A DNA stretch of 60,000 nt. Origin: Adiantum capillus-veneris (Eukaryota; Streptophyta; Polypodiopsida; Polypodiales; Pteridaceae). The stretch lies in assembly GCA_014529385.2 (NCBI GenBank), contig CM043960.1, positions 34,870,896-34,930,895 on the forward strand, written 5' to 3'. The translations under genes and the position numbers were made by a program. This document shows positions 43,362 to 56,405 of this stretch, in pieces; position 1 is the first letter of the stretch; every line of letters begins with the position of its first letter. The notes beneath the pieces were generated by a model. That model was not told where the DNA came from, did not search any database, and saw only the letters and a program-made list of their open reading frames with translations.

Positions 43362-43722
43362 TTGTGCCACTAAACAGAAAATCTGCCAAGACTTCCTACA
43401 AGTACAATACAACCCCTTTTGGCTAATAAAAAACTCTACGGAGGTCTCATTTAACCTCCCTCAGCAAATCTTCCACATTTTTACAGCAAATATCACACAA
43501 TGCTATGAAAACATCCCCCTTGATGGGGATCTTGGCCTTAAGACTGTTTTAGCCAAGGTGATTAAGATGGCTTTCTCTAATGCAAGAAAGAAGAATCTTT
43601 TTTACATTTCTCTTTCCAAAAAACCTAGGCGGATTAAGAAGACTCACCCGGTACACCCCCTACACTTCAATGAAGAGAAGCTTTGTCTCTACATTACTGG
43701 TTACTTAATAAATGTATTATAG
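43362..43722 (+). pseudogene. Penelope-like RT, motif A region
   Basis: Reads QVQYNPFWLIKNSTEVSFNL, then IFTANITQCYENIPLDGDLG, followed by a basic stretch KKPRRIKKTHP. The catalytic motif A should be D-I-x-x-C-Y-x-x-I-P; here the Asp is Asn (AAT), a one-base change. Frame shifts occur at both ends. Confidence 0.55.
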
Positions 43723-44375
43723 TTTCTAGTGGACTCTATTTTAACCAATGCTTAGGCATCCCTATGGGATTCTCATGCTCTCCACTTATGTGTACTATGT
43801 ACCTAGCCTTCTTCGAGTACAAATGGTTTCTTCAAGCCATGGAATATAGGAAGGATAAACTCTCACTGTTCACTCATACTTACAGATATATGGATGACTT
43901 ACTAAGCATCAACAATAAAACATTCCTCCAAGAAATAGGCCGGATTTAATGCCACTGTCTAAAGATTGAACCTACTTCTTTACATAATTTCATAACACCC
44001 AACGAGGCCTTTTGTACTTTGGTACAGTTCCTTAACCTGTCTATCTTCCTTCATATTCTTTATGTTGGAGGATACGACCTTAAATATATGTGGAAAAGAG
44101 ATATGAAATTGCCACCTTTGGAATTCATCAAGAAGAAAAGCAATAGGCCTCACAAAGCAGCAATCAGCACTTGTATCAGCCTACTGTATTTAATCATCTA
44201 CTCCTCTTCCACCTGTCTCCTTGCTTGGGCATATATAAAACTGCGAATAGCAAAGTATTGCCACAATGGCTTTAATAGGATACAAATAGTCTGCTTAATC
44301 TTTCAAACTCTTACTCAGCATGACTTGCCTGAGTTACATTTTAAAAAAGATAATCTGATTTCTCTAATAAGGTAG
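43683..44375 (+). pseudogene. Penelope-like RT, catalytic YMDD and thumb
   Basis: GIPMGFSCSPLMCTMYLAFF (motif B) and YRYMDDLLSINN (motif C with both catalytic Asp) are intact. A TAA at 43947-43949 interrupts the same frame, which then gives FLNLSIF, YDLKYMWKRDMKLPP and LEFIKKKSNRPHKAAIS before ending at TAG (44373-44375). The G-x-P-M-G and Y-x-D-D-L-x-S-I-N-N style differs from LTR and LINE RTs and resembles Penelope-like elements; remote relatives such as organellar RTs are less likely. Confidence 0.65.
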
Positions 44376-44400
44376 TAGGCCCATTCACAATGGGCCTACT
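44374..44400 (+). terminator. Perfect 12-bp hairpin at the RT stop codon
   Basis: AGTAGGCCCATT and AATGGGCCTACT pair perfectly around a 3-base CAC loop. The stem begins inside the TAG stop codon of the RT frame. It could be a 3' structural signal for the RT or an RNA-stability element; bacterial-style termination is not implied. Confidence 0.5.
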
Positions 44401-45529
44401 AACAACTCATTGTGTTTGGTGCCTGGGTTAGGGCAGGTACACACAGACACACACACACACACACACAAATACACATTGTGGTACTTTAGAACTCCAAGCT
44501 TAATTTTAAATTTCTCACTTCAAAAAGAAAAATTCCACACATGGTACTTAGCCCATCTAAAGGGAACTGTTGGGGTAGGGTTTTTTCTGCCCGTGATGAG
44601 TATCAAACACACACACATACACACACCTTAAAAAACCGCCCTTTTTAACAAATCTCGAGTTTGCTTAAATGCTTAGGATTATACTAAAATCTACCGCCTA
44701 ATATCTCCACCATTGGGCATAGCCCTTGTAAATAACTTGAGTACTGCATCGTGTTACTCCCTCGGGCTTACACGATCATGAATGCATTTAGGTTGTCTCT
44801 TCATTACACCTCGCAAGGGGGCTCACCATCCCTGCTGTGGATCTCCCCACTCATGGAAACCTGCGCGCAACATGGTGACCACCCTCCTTCCTCTATTTAA
44901 AAGGTGAGGGGCATCTCTGCCCCTCACTTAGCTTTGTTTGTGCTCTGTTTTTTTGCGTAAGGAAAAGTGACTGCATGACTGTATCTCTACTGCATCAAAG
45001 CATGGAGCTCTCATCTCAAATAACATAGGTCGACATCTCGTTTTCACACCTACTGTATGGCAATATGGTTTTTGTTGTGTGAGAAGGCATGGTACATTGT
45101 GGGGATTTTTTGACATCACAGTAAGTTACAATGGGCTATATTTTCCGCAATGATTTAACCCCAATATTGGGGTTCTGATCTGTGTTGCATTTTTCTGTTG
45201 ATGATTCCGTATTGAGAGGTCTTTTTGATACAATGTACTGTCTACTGTTGTGGTTTAAAAACTGGCTTCTGTATCATAGTGTAAACCTTCCATTTTGGAG
45301 GTTGGACCACTTGTTTGGTTAAGTTTTTTTACCATGACAAACATACATGCGCACTTATTTGTTTGCAGACTGCTGCCTAATTGGTGCCTCATTACATGGG
45401 TTATGGCTCTATGACTGGTTAAACCATGGTTGTTCATTAATGGTAAAAGTGGAAAAGTGAGCAGAAAAGAGAAGGATTGCTTTACGTCTACATTGGCTTT
45501 TGAAAGGGATTTTGCTACTGCGTTACTGA
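44401..45529 (+). other. Region between RT and right direct repeat
   Basis: Non-coding. CA microsatellites at about 44448-44468 and 44610-44630; TATTTAAAAGG at 44894-44904 followed by a perfect 10-bp hairpin at 44904-44927. If the left repeat is truncated, this segment may be part of the full pseudo-LTR. Confidence 0.4.
44894..44927 (+). promoter_or_regulatory. TATA-like box with adjoining 10-bp hairpin
   Basis: TATTTAAAA is followed by GTGAGGGGCA (44904-44913), loop TCTC, and TGCCCCTCAC (44918-44927), a perfect inverted repeat. The spacing would put the hairpin at or just upstream of a transcription start. Promoter role is inferred only from position and motif. Confidence 0.35.
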
Positions 45530-46740
45530 GCTTGGCAAATACATTGCTAGCAGTAACCGAGCCTACCTTGGGGGGCTCACTGAGCATCAAAATGCTACGG
45601 GTTTTACTTGATACTATCGCTTTTTTACATTATTTTTAGAGCACCATCAATCAGATGCCTTGACTGGCCTTGACTATTGGATAGCTATGGGTACTTACAT
45701 GGGTTGGAGGTGTTTACTGTGCACTAATTGTATTGGGTGGTTACATACATGGGTGGTGATATTTCTTCTATCTTACTACGCACTGTTTTGTTAAAAAAAT
45801 ACACACAGGTCATTAAGGTGTTGTACCCGGTTACACACTATGGTAGTTCTTGGTCTCTACATTAGTAAGGTGAGGTTTTACATTATAGTTTTTTGCATTC
45901 ACTCGGGCAGATGTTGCTACTATTATAGCTTTGGATATTGTTATGATACTAGCACTTTAAACATGGTATATCTTTTCCTTTAAAAAACTTCTTGGTTCGA
46001 AGTAAAGCCTGGCTTTTAGCAGTGCTCCTTGTTACTTGGATTGCTTAGAGAAGTATATGGTAAATGAGTACAAATTGAGTGATGAATTGGAGTCCATTGA
46101 CAAAGATGGGTATCTAACCTTAAAACAAGTTGTAACAAGCTTGATACTTTATAAAGACCATAAATGGATTTTTAAAAAAAACTTCATTTAGTGGAGCTTT
46201 CATAACTGATAAAACTATTGAAGGGGGTGATTCAGACACTTGGATTAGAAGGGGTGATGGCCTTCTAATCAAAATGATACTCTTTTATTAGAAACTTTGG
46301 GATTCTTTTAAAGAAAATGAGAGGAAAATATTTTTTCAAAAAAATACTATGGATTAAGCTTGCAAAGTTAAAAAAAAGTTTGTAAGATGGACATGGATAA
46401 CAACTGGTGTAGTCCATTGATACCTGTAAAATAGATGCAAGGCTAACTGAATTGTTGTCTTGTTTGGATGGATGCAGGTAATGACTCTATCTTATCTTGA
46501 AAGTTTTTTTTTTTTTTACTTTGGCAAAGTTGTCCTACACTAGATTACACAATCACTTACTATTCGAGAAGTTCATCTACTATTTGTTTACTGGAATGGG
46601 ACCTCATTCTTACAAACATTGTACAAAAATAATTCTAAGACCGAGTTGTTTTTACACTTATCTTTTCGTTTTTCCAAAACCAATTGTCTTTTGAATGTAA
46701 AAGTTCCATTATGTCTTATTATTTATGATTAAAACAGCTA

Positions 46741-46753
<13 letters not shown>
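45530..46753 (+). repeat. Right direct repeat (pseudo-LTR)
   Basis: Copy of 39413-40624 in the same orientation. Its end, AAAACAGCTACACACAC, passes directly into an expanded CA-type microsatellite. Confidence 0.8.
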
Positions 46754-47799
<1,046 letters not shown>

Positions 47800-47940
47800 T
47801 TTGATTTGTAACTACCTTAAGATGCATTACGAGAGCAAGGCTCCATATACCGATACTCAAAAAACTAGCTTGTGTGTTACATCGGCCAGTATCTCCTTAA
47901 TGTATCCTCTGGTGCTATCGAGCGAAGGGGAAAAGCAAGG

Positions 47941-48084
47941 CTTTTAGGAGCACGGATCCCTACCTATATTTATGCATTGGAGACCTGGTTCTTCCAAAGA
48001 AATTACAACTGGCTTTTAGGAGCACGGCTCCCTACCTATATATTATGCATTGGAGACATGGTTCCTCCAAAGCAATTACAGCTT
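47941..48084 (+). repeat. 72-bp tandem duplication
   Basis: CTTTTAGGAGCACGG...CTACCTATA...GCATTGGAGAC occurs at 47941 and 48013; the second unit has a few substitutions. Confidence 0.8.
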
Positions 48085-50404
48085 GCCAGAGTGCACGCAA
48101 CATACATACACAAAGCACATGGGACACACATGGACGTCCACAACTATGAGCCGACTCCAATGTCGACCATCGTACTACCATAGGATACTACGACTTCCGA
48201 TGTCAAGGACAATGGTTACAAAAATCGATAAGTATGTTATCTTTAAGTTTCAATTTTGAACTTATTCACTTTTGCAAGAATTTTCACAATGCCAACTTGA
48301 CAAGCAAATGTTGCTTCAGTCAAGTAGTGTTTGGCAATAGATAACACTTAATAGCTAAAATGTAGATGCTATCTCTATCAATATTGGGGAATCTCATGAT
48401 TCTCAATAAGCTGTACGAGTCGGCAAGGCCGATTCTCTATGAAATTTTGACAAGGTTGATTCTTTTTTGCTTTGACATATGTGTGTCAACATGAGCACCT
48501 ATTAGCTATGAGCACTTGGCTTGCATTCTATCTCTTCTTTTTAATGAACTTATGGGAAGCAAGGCTTCACTTCAAGACATCTTGCATAGAAGTTTCCAAA
48601 GTTTGGAATATGCTATTAGCATACGGACTTTGGGAAACTTGGCAATGTCTATATGATTTTCTCTTAGTAGTCGGTATGACCCAAGCCACGATGGCATGTT
48701 GGGTACATCCGATAGCTCTAAATATCTCAGCATATACGGCTACGAGCCAGCTTCAAGCAAAGCCAAACCGCTCTTAGGGAGCCAACAAGGTTAGTACATT
48801 TCAAGTTATACTTGTTTTTTTCCTATAATTTAATCTTTTATTTGCAAAAGATTTCTCTCATGTGGCAAAGCAAAGTGCTTTGCCACATGCCAGCCTTCAT
48901 GCGAAGCAAGGCTTCTATCCTATACCACGATACTATCCATTAACGTCAAATCAAGGATAATGGTACTCATCTTTTACACTAAGTGGATATAAGCTCACAA
49001 TTGAGTTTTCCAATGACGCATTGTGATGTATCCATGCCCCTATAATCGTGCAAGGCACGTATAGTAGTAGCTCACAAGGTGGAGACTGTCATTGAAGCCA
49101 AGGACTTATCAATCTATTTTTCTAAGATGCATGCATGGCATGCAAATAAGTTGACAATATGTCTACTCCATCATTGTTTACCCTTTTGTAATAACATCAA
49201 CTACTTTATCCAAGAAGATTTGAGACTAGTAGATGGGCTTTCAATCGTTGTATATGTATACAACGGTAAACACCATCAAGTAATTGATTTATGGGACGAC
49301 ATGAATAGATTAAGAGAGCCTGCATGTATGTAATCTCTTGTGTATACACCTGAGAAATTTTAGTATGACTATTTTCTCCATTGTTCATGGAGGAAGAAGA
49401 TTCTCTCTTGACTTAATTGTGAATAAGATTCTAATTGCAAAAGATCTGTTGCTCAATTTCAACACTGATTAGGCCTTTAAGAGTGGCATTTTTAGGGTTA
49501 TGATCCTGCTAATACACAATCATTCCATGCGTATTGAGCATCACCATTGATCTCATCATAATTCTACTTTCAAGGAAAGAAATCCACCATATACCACGAG
49601 GTAGTGGACAATTTCAACTTCCACAATTGACTTCAATTGATATTGGCTGCTAGCTGAGCAATTTCCCTGCAAAGTCTAACCAAGGGGTTTGACAATGTAG
49701 ATTGTAACCAAGGGGTTTGGATTGAAAGGCAACACCCAGGGTTACCCGTGCACTACTACTTGATTTTCATTAATTTTCAATTAGTGTTCTTAGGCCTTTG
49801 TAGGCGGGAATTTGGGCAGGTACATTTGACTACGGGTAAGTGAACACTATGTTCAACCTCGGGGTATGCATTTGATTTGGTTTTTTTCTTTTTTGAATAT
49901 GTTTTTGTTTAATTTTCCCAGTAGGATGCATAAATTTCTATGTTTTCATCCATTTTTCTCTTTAAGAGACATGACAAGGTTATGTAGGAGCAAAGTATCT
50001 TGGCCATAGTGTCCAACATACATTCGTGCATTATGTAGTTATGGACCTATATGTAGTGTTTTCTTTGGCACATGTTGTCACATTGGATACAACATGGTCT
50101 AGGAACTCAAGGAGCTCAGCTTAGCCATTGTGGAGCAAGGTTAATGAGGGTCCCTCTCACTCCCGTCATAGAGAGTTTGCAATTACCTCCACACACAAGT
50201 ACATCTCGTACTTGAAGGATGTCCTTTTTTTAGATATCATTTATTGAGACATATTCCACATGTGGAGAATATATGTCTCTGGGACTAACATTGGTGCCCA
50301 TTATTTCAATTATGTGTTGCGACAAAGTCCCTAGGTGCTGGTCAAATCCATTTTATAGACCAGTTTGAGCACGTAGTATCATGAGCAATTTTAGTGACTA
50401 GGAA

Positions 50405-50725
50405 TTGTCGGGTACTAAGAATGACTTGTTAAGGTTACAAGTGTTGCTAAACAACATTAATGGATGGTTGTTTATGCATATAGCAAGGCTATGTGTTGTT
50501 AATGCAAATGTTTTATTGTTTGTATCTAGAAGTGACTTATGTTTCACATTCTATTATGGTTCAAACATTTCAACAAGGCTTCCAAATGATTACAGTAGAA
50601 AGTATTTAGTTTCTTTTCAGAACTATTTACACTCCTCTTTCATGTGTGCTATGAGCATCACATTCGTCATAAGTATTGGCAAGTATGGTCATGGATATGT
50701 AGGTTTGGATCTGTTTTTGCTATGA
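50405..50725 (+). CDS. Conserved ORF remnant of repeat X
   Basis: 106 codons with a counterpart of about the same sequence on the minus strand near 29100-28840. Differences between the copies include conservative replacements as well as stops, which suggests it once coded. The C-terminal part (SITFVISIGKYGHGYVGLDL) includes the start of a 71-bp duplication. No known domain. Confidence 0.35.
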   Translation: MSGTKNDLLRLQVLLNNINGWLFMHIARLCVVNANVLLFVSRSDLCFTFYYGSNISTRLPNDYSRKYLVSFQNYLHSSFMCAMSITFVISIGKYGHGYVGLDLFLL

Positions 50726-50789
50726 ACATCACATTCGCCATAAGTATTGGCAAGTATGGTCATGGATATGTAGGTTTGGATCTGTTTTT
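50648..50789 (+). repeat. 71-bp tandem duplication
   Basis: Units 50648-50718 and 50719-50789, starting GCTATGARCATCACATTCG; nearly identical. Copy 1 of X has one unit. Confidence 0.9.
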
Positions 50790-51130
50790 GCTACATGCAT
50801 GCACACTAGGTGTTATGGGTCCTATTGCTAAGAAAATGCTGATTTGGAGCGGCATACACATTCATGACATAGATCTAACAATCGCCAATAGAGGTCATGG
50901 CTCAGTTTGAGTACTTGTGAATCTTTCAAGTTAACCAAAATGGTTCTTTATAACATTGTTGAATCCTCAGCCATGTTGTAAGGCATTGTGATCCTTGTTT
51001 ACTAGTCATTTTGAAAGACTGTCTGTAAACAATGGGGGAAAACACCTTAGTATTGTTATTTATCCAAAGAGGATAGGAAAATTACAAGTGTAATTTTGTG
51101 CTAAACAACTAGTTTTCCTTCAAGAAATGC

Positions 51131-51754
51131 ATACAAATGGAGACAAGAGAGGTAAATGCCTATGCCAAGCAAAAATGGTTGCTGGATCGGAATGTTCTAG
51201 TAGTTGATGTGACAGTGACACAAAACAGTCTTGCTTTAAGAGACCCAATGTACGTAATGTACATAAAAGTATGAGCTTTTGGCCCACATAGGTGGGTGCT
51301 GATGATAAGAAAATGCTCTTTTGTTTAAACTGTATAGAGAGTGTGGCTTTTTGAGTCTTTTGCTATTGTTGAGCATGAATGCTCTAGCAAACAAGGCGTT
51401 TGGCAAACTATGTTGAGAATTTTTTGGAAAGTCTTTTGTGATTTTCTTTCATGCCTGGACAATGGAGATCATGCGTCACTATTCAATGGCACTTCACTTT
51501 TCGCTTATAGTGGTTAGTATGAGAATATGTCTTTCAACATCTATGGTTATCAGAGTTTTCAACAAGTAACAAGTAGATATGTGTTTTGACATTACACACT
51601 CGTGTGTGAATGATGTTAATGGTACAAAGGATATATCTTGGATTGCTTCCTTGTCGAGTATTGAAATCCTTGTTGCGAGTGTCCTCACCCATTGTGCTAT
51701 CAGAGTTTGTTGGTCAACTACTATCTACTTAGCTTCATATTCTTGCTGATGATT
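51131..51754. other. No gene seen
   Basis: No recognisable domain; joins repeat X copy 2 to block Y copy 2. Confidence 0.35.
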
Positions 51755-52740
51755 GATGTCATGCGGGATGTTTTGCATGAGCGAGATTCATTCCTAAGTG
51801 GGTAGATTAGTAATGCATTTAAGTGATGAAATTCTCCAAGCAAAGTTTTATGAAAAGATGACATCGTCTGCTATGAAGACCAGGGTGTAGTGATTGTAAC
51901 AAGAGAGGAGAGAAGAGGCATTTTTGGAAAGGAACGCTCGTGCTTCCAACTGCCGCAAGAGAAGTTAGCGGTCAGTCAAGGGCTCAAATGTGTGTGCGTT
52001 GGAATCCACTGATTGCTTTTTTTGGAAAGAAACATATCTAGAAGGGTGTTGAAGTGCTAATATCGGTGGGGAAGGGCATCACCAATGAGGGCAAACAAAA
52101 AAGGGAAAAATAAGCCTAGGGCACGCTCTAGAATGAAATGAAGAGAGGGCAACCATTATTGTGATAACTCAGGAGTGACAAACCCAATTTGGTCGGTTGG
52201 TAGATCGTGATATGAAGTGCTTTATGTCATTGGTCAGCTTGGATTGGAGAGAGGTGCATGATTGCTCAGCTAGAGTGCTTGTTGCATGTGGGCATGAGGC
52301 AAAGTATTGGACTCCCGACCTCAATTGTCAAGTAGAGGTAGGAGATAAGATGCAATGCCTTTGTGTCTGAGTAGCTTGTGAGAAGCTTTTGGTTTCTTTT
52401 GCATGAGTTGAAAGAAGACGCATGCCATTTTTCAAAGCCTCTAAAGTCCTCAAGAGTGCCAGTCAGCTTGGATTGGAGAGAGGTTTATGATTGCTCAGCT
52501 AGAGTGCTTGTTGCATGTGGGCATGAGGCAAAGTATTGGACTCTCGACCTCAATTGTCAAGTAGAGGTAGGAGATGAGATGCAATGCCTTTGTGTCTGGG
52601 TAGCTTGTGAGAAGCTTTTGGTATCTTTTGCATAAGTTGAAAGAAGATGCATGCTATTTTTCAGAGCCTCTAAAAGTCTGTTTGTGATGTGGGTTGAACT
52701 ATTGAGAGGCTAGGTCCTTGCTTTGCTAAATTCCTCACAA
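51755..52740 (+). repeat. Block Y, copy 2
   Basis: Same orientation as 33000-33890. Includes a 229-bp tandem duplication (52233-52461 and 52462-52690) starting GTCAGCTTGGATTGGAGAG. It is followed by copia integrase sequence, not by the gag-like ORF seen after copy 1. Confidence 0.65.
52233..52690 (+). repeat. 229-bp tandem duplication
   Basis: Two units of the GTCAGCTTGG...TGCTCAGCTAGAGTGCTTG segment; copy 1 of block Y has one. Confidence 0.85.
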
Positions 52741-54310
52741 CGTGTGTTTGGGTGTGAGGTATTCTCACATGTATCTAAAGAGCTATGCAAGAAGCTAGAT
52801 CCCAGCTCACACAAATGCATCTTCATTGGATATAGTGTAGATGGAGAGATGGGCTATCGTATCTGACCTTGGAATGTAGAAAAGTAATTTGTAGCTCACA
52901 AGTAATCTTCAATGAGTAGAATATGCATAGATAGCATCAAGTATGAATAACACACAGTTGAGTCTACTAGTGATGTTCCTACCACTAGTAGTGCTCTAGA
53001 TGGAGCAAAGTCCATGAGGAGACCTATGTGAGTCTCTTGTGCCCCTGAGCATTTTTAGACAAGGTTAGACTATTTATTGATCATTAACTAGAGCCTACTT
53101 GCTACCAAGAGGGTATACAAATGAAAGATAGCATGAATTTTGGGAGTAGACAATGCAATTGAAGCATACTTGATTATGTGAGCCTCTTGTGCCCCTAAGC
53201 ATTTTCAGCCAAGGTTAGACTATTTATTGGTCACTGACTACGGAGAGCCTACCTGCTACTAAGAGAATCTGCAGGTGAAAGATAGTGTGAAGTGGGAATA
53301 GACAATGCAATTGGAGTATAACTTGATTATGGCAAATGAGACTTGGGAATTGACAGAGTTGCCAGAGGGCAAACAAGGTTTGCCTTGCAAATGGGTGTAT
53401 AAGAAGAAATACATGGCTAGAGATCTCGAGCCTAAGTATATGGCTAGATTGGTTTCTAAAGGATTCAAGTAGAAGAAAGGCGTGGACGTTGACGAGATTT
53501 CTCTCTAGTAGTCAAGATGACTACATTACATCTTGTGCTTGGACTAGTAGCTACCGAGGACATGGAACTATTCAGATGGATGTGAAGTCAACTTTCCTTC
53601 ATGGGGATCTAGAAGAAGATGTCTACATGAAATAGCCAGAAGGTTTTGAAGTTGAACTTGAAAAGCCTACAAGGGTCGAATTGGTGTGTAGACTATGCAA
53701 GGCATTGTATGGCCTAAAGCAAGGGTCAAGGCAATGGTATCAGAAATTTGATAAGTACATGCAGTCCCGAGGTTATGTATGGAGCCAAGAAGATCTCTAC
53801 TTATGTACTTGAAAGGCGAATGATGGTTCACTTATAATCTTGATCCTTTATGTCGATGACATGCTCATTGTCAGGAAGTCTAAAGATGAGATTGCCATCT
53901 TGAAGAATTCAGTTAGCACGTAGTTTGCTATGAAGGATTTGGGAGATGCAAGTCTCTTTCTTGGTGGATAGGAAACGTGGAATACTGGAGTTAATCTCAG
54001 AAAATGTATATCCACAAGGTCTTGCAACTATTTAATATGCAGGGGAGGAAGGCTACATTGAGTACCCCAATGCAGGCATATGCAAAACTTAACAGGAATG
54101 ATGCTCCCAAATATAATGATGAGAAAGAAAAAATGGAAAAGGTGCCATATTACTTAGTAGTAGGCAGTCTCATGTATGCCATGGTAGCCACCACACTAGA
54201 CATTGCATTTCTAGTCGGAGTGGTTAGAAGATTTATGGAAAATCTTGGCAGGACACACTAGAGGTAGTGAATCATATTCTGAGATACCTTTAGGGTACAA
54301 CAAGCAAATA
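52735..54310 (+). pseudogene. Copia pol remnant (integrase end, RT, RNase H start)
   Basis: RVFGCEVFSHVSKELCKKLD and KCIFIGYSVDGEMGYRI are the copia integrase C-terminus. After a duplicated linker comes RT: MANETWELTELPEGKQGLPC, KWVYKKKY, ARLVSKGFK-stop, DVKSTFLHGDLEEDVYM, KALYGLKQGSRQWYQKFD and LILYVDDMLIV, so the YVDD site is kept. An RNase H start follows (LSTPMQAYAKLN, YYLVVGSLMYAMVATTLDIAF). Many stops and frameshifts. It ends abruptly near 54310 at the minus-strand gag. Confidence 0.85.
53029..53326 (+). repeat. 149-bp tandem duplication in copia pol linker
   Basis: Units 53029-53177 and 53178-53326 beginning GTGAGYCTCTTGTGCCCCT. Each repeats the acidic linker just before the RT. Confidence 0.8.
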
Positions 54311-54327
54311 TAGTGTAGCCCAAATTA

Positions 54328-55843
54328 TCAAGTTGACCTACTAACACTAAGATTTTTGTCAACTTTGGCACATGTCTGACACCTCGAACCATAAATTTTG
54401 GTGCCGTTATGCATCTCCAGTGCCACAAATGTCACGACACTAATATGAGTCATCAACCTTGACCAAACCATGGATAAAAGCATAACTAGAGAACCATTCC
54501 CTACAAGAAGTAGCATGGAAATTGACACCTGAATCAATGATCCAATTTTATGCATAACTTTTATCAAGAGTCAATAACACATCTGGACTCAAATCAACAG
54601 TAAATATGAGGACATCTAATGGTTGCAACATGTTAGAAACAATCTTAGCGGGTGGAGACTCAACTACATTGAGCTCCTCAATCTTCACACTACTTTTTGG
54701 AGGTTCAGACTTGACAATGTATTTACCCTTTTTACATTGCAACATGCGACAATCTTTCTTCAGATAGCCTTTCTTGTGGCAATCATAGCATTCAACATTG
54801 TGCAAGTCATATCCACGACTCTTGCTATGAGCATTCTTGTGATCCTGTGACTGACTGTGACTACGATTACGACCTCTTTACCTGAAATGACCATCACTAG
54901 CTATATATGCATCACCATGCCCACTAGGTCAAGAGATTGATGCCTAATCTCTTTTGTGAGCAAAGCCTAGTAACATCACTAGGTGAAAGCATGAATGGGT
55001 GGTACACTTTTAAGGGTGGAAAGATCTTTTTCAATAGCTATCTTTTAAAGGTGGAAACTCGTAAATCTTTTACACATCAATTTCAAATTGTGTGCCCATT
55101 GCCTTTTGAAGAGCTATCTATTGATATATAACATGCCCTATATTTTTTCATTTTGGTCAAACATATTTCGTCAAACACTTCCAAAAATAGCTATGCCCCA
55201 AACAAAGGTTTTGTGTCCACACATGGTCAAACACTTCCAAAAATATCTATGCCCCAAACAAAGCTTTTTTGTCCACCCACTCATGATTTCACCCCACTAA
55301 GAACAATTTCGCCCTTATGAGCAGAGTTACTAATGGCAGTGTTAAATGTGTCCCATGGTGAAGGCAAAAAACATAGCAAGAAAAAGGCTTCCATTTCATC
55401 ATCAAAATTGATTCCCTTAGATGTAAGCTGAGAAAAGAAGCTGTTGAACATTTGAATGGGAGCCGACACTACTGTTCTCTTTCATGTTCAATTACATGAG
55501 CTTTTTCATAAGAAAAATTTTCTTTCGAAGCACTCTTGCCATCCCAAGTTGAGCATAACAACTCCCATAATTCCTTTGTAGTGGTCTCATTCATAATGGT
55601 AAAGAAGATATAATCACCAAGGTGCAGGAAAATGATCGCCATAGCATGAGCATCAAGCTCTTCCCACTCATCTTCAATGTAAACACTCTCTTTATGCTCT
55701 TTCAATGGCATTGCAAGGCCCGTATTGACCAAAACACCAAGCATACATTGCTTCCATACCGTGAAGTTTGTGCCATCAAACTTCTTGATATAGTACACTT
55801 CTTTTTCAGAAGGTCCAGCCATAACTAACAAGATCAAAAGCAA
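54328..55843 (-). pseudogene. Copia gag (different element)
   Basis: Minus-strand start EVYYIKKFDGTNFTVWKQCM (copia gag opening), MNETTTKELWELLCSTWDGK, then FNSFFSQLTSKGINFDDEME, and a knuckle CYDCHKKGYLKKDC in which the conserved His is Tyr. It then goes out of frame toward the protease by 54328. A foreign-looking stretch of about 350 bp (54930-55285) with a 56-bp tandem duplication sits inside it. Confidence 0.75.
55171..55282 (+). repeat. 56-bp tandem duplication
   Basis: TCAAACACTTCCAAAAAT...GCCCCAAACAAAG units at 55171 and 55227, within the insertion that splits the copia gag. Confidence 0.8.
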
Positions 55844-56119
55844 GAGAGTGAGACTAGGAATTTAGCCAAGGCAGTCACTTATCAAAAACTCCCTATATCA
55901 CGTGCGTTTAAGATGCTATTAATAATACCTCAATATATATACTATATTTACACTATGGGCCTATTGTATACATAAAAGTATACATTTTGGATAATTAATA
56001 ATCCTCTCCAATTAATTCACGTTATATGATACACATTTTGCAAAGTAATCGCCTCAAGGAATTTATGGCAAAATTTAGTGGAAATTTTGACAAAGTCTCC
56101 TCTATACAAAGATCAAAAT
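55844..56119. other. No gene seen
   Basis: AT-rich; may contain the decayed leader of the minus-strand copia gag. Confidence 0.3.
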
Positions 56120-56405
56120 CTTAAATTGGCATATGCTTTAATGCCACAAACACAACGCAAAAAAATGGATGATAAGGCTGTCAAATGTATTTTTGCTGGT
56201 TATAGTGCTGAAAGCAAAGGTTACAGGTTGTATCATCCACAAACAAAGCGTATTCTGGTTTCATAGGATGTTGTGTTTGTGGAAGATTCTGTTCAGCCCT
56301 TGCAGTCATGTACTAGAGACAATAATGTAAGCTCATAGGACATTTATGACACTTTGTTGCTTCTTTTCAGTGGTGGAAGTACGAATGTAAATTCCAATGA
56401 GGCGC
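56120..56405 (+). pseudogene. Copia integrase C-terminal relic
   Basis: LAYALMPQTQRKKMDDKAVK, CIFAGYSAESKGYRLYHPQT and KRILVS-stop-DVVFVEDSVQPL match 37040-37600 of the minus-strand copia almost residue for residue, so it is another copy of that family, inverted and truncated on both sides. Confidence 0.8.

Larger units (their letters stand above)
47800..51130 (+). repeat. Repeat family X, copy 2
   Basis: Inverted relative to copy 1 at 28350-31950. It retains the shared coding trace, here open from 50405 to 50725: NDLLRLQVLLNNINGWLFMH, then SDLCFTFYYGSN, YLVSFQNYLHSSFMCAMS; copy 1 has the same peptide with in-frame stops. The product is unknown. It has two internal tandem duplications (47941 and 50648) absent from copy 1. 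Confidence 0.65.
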
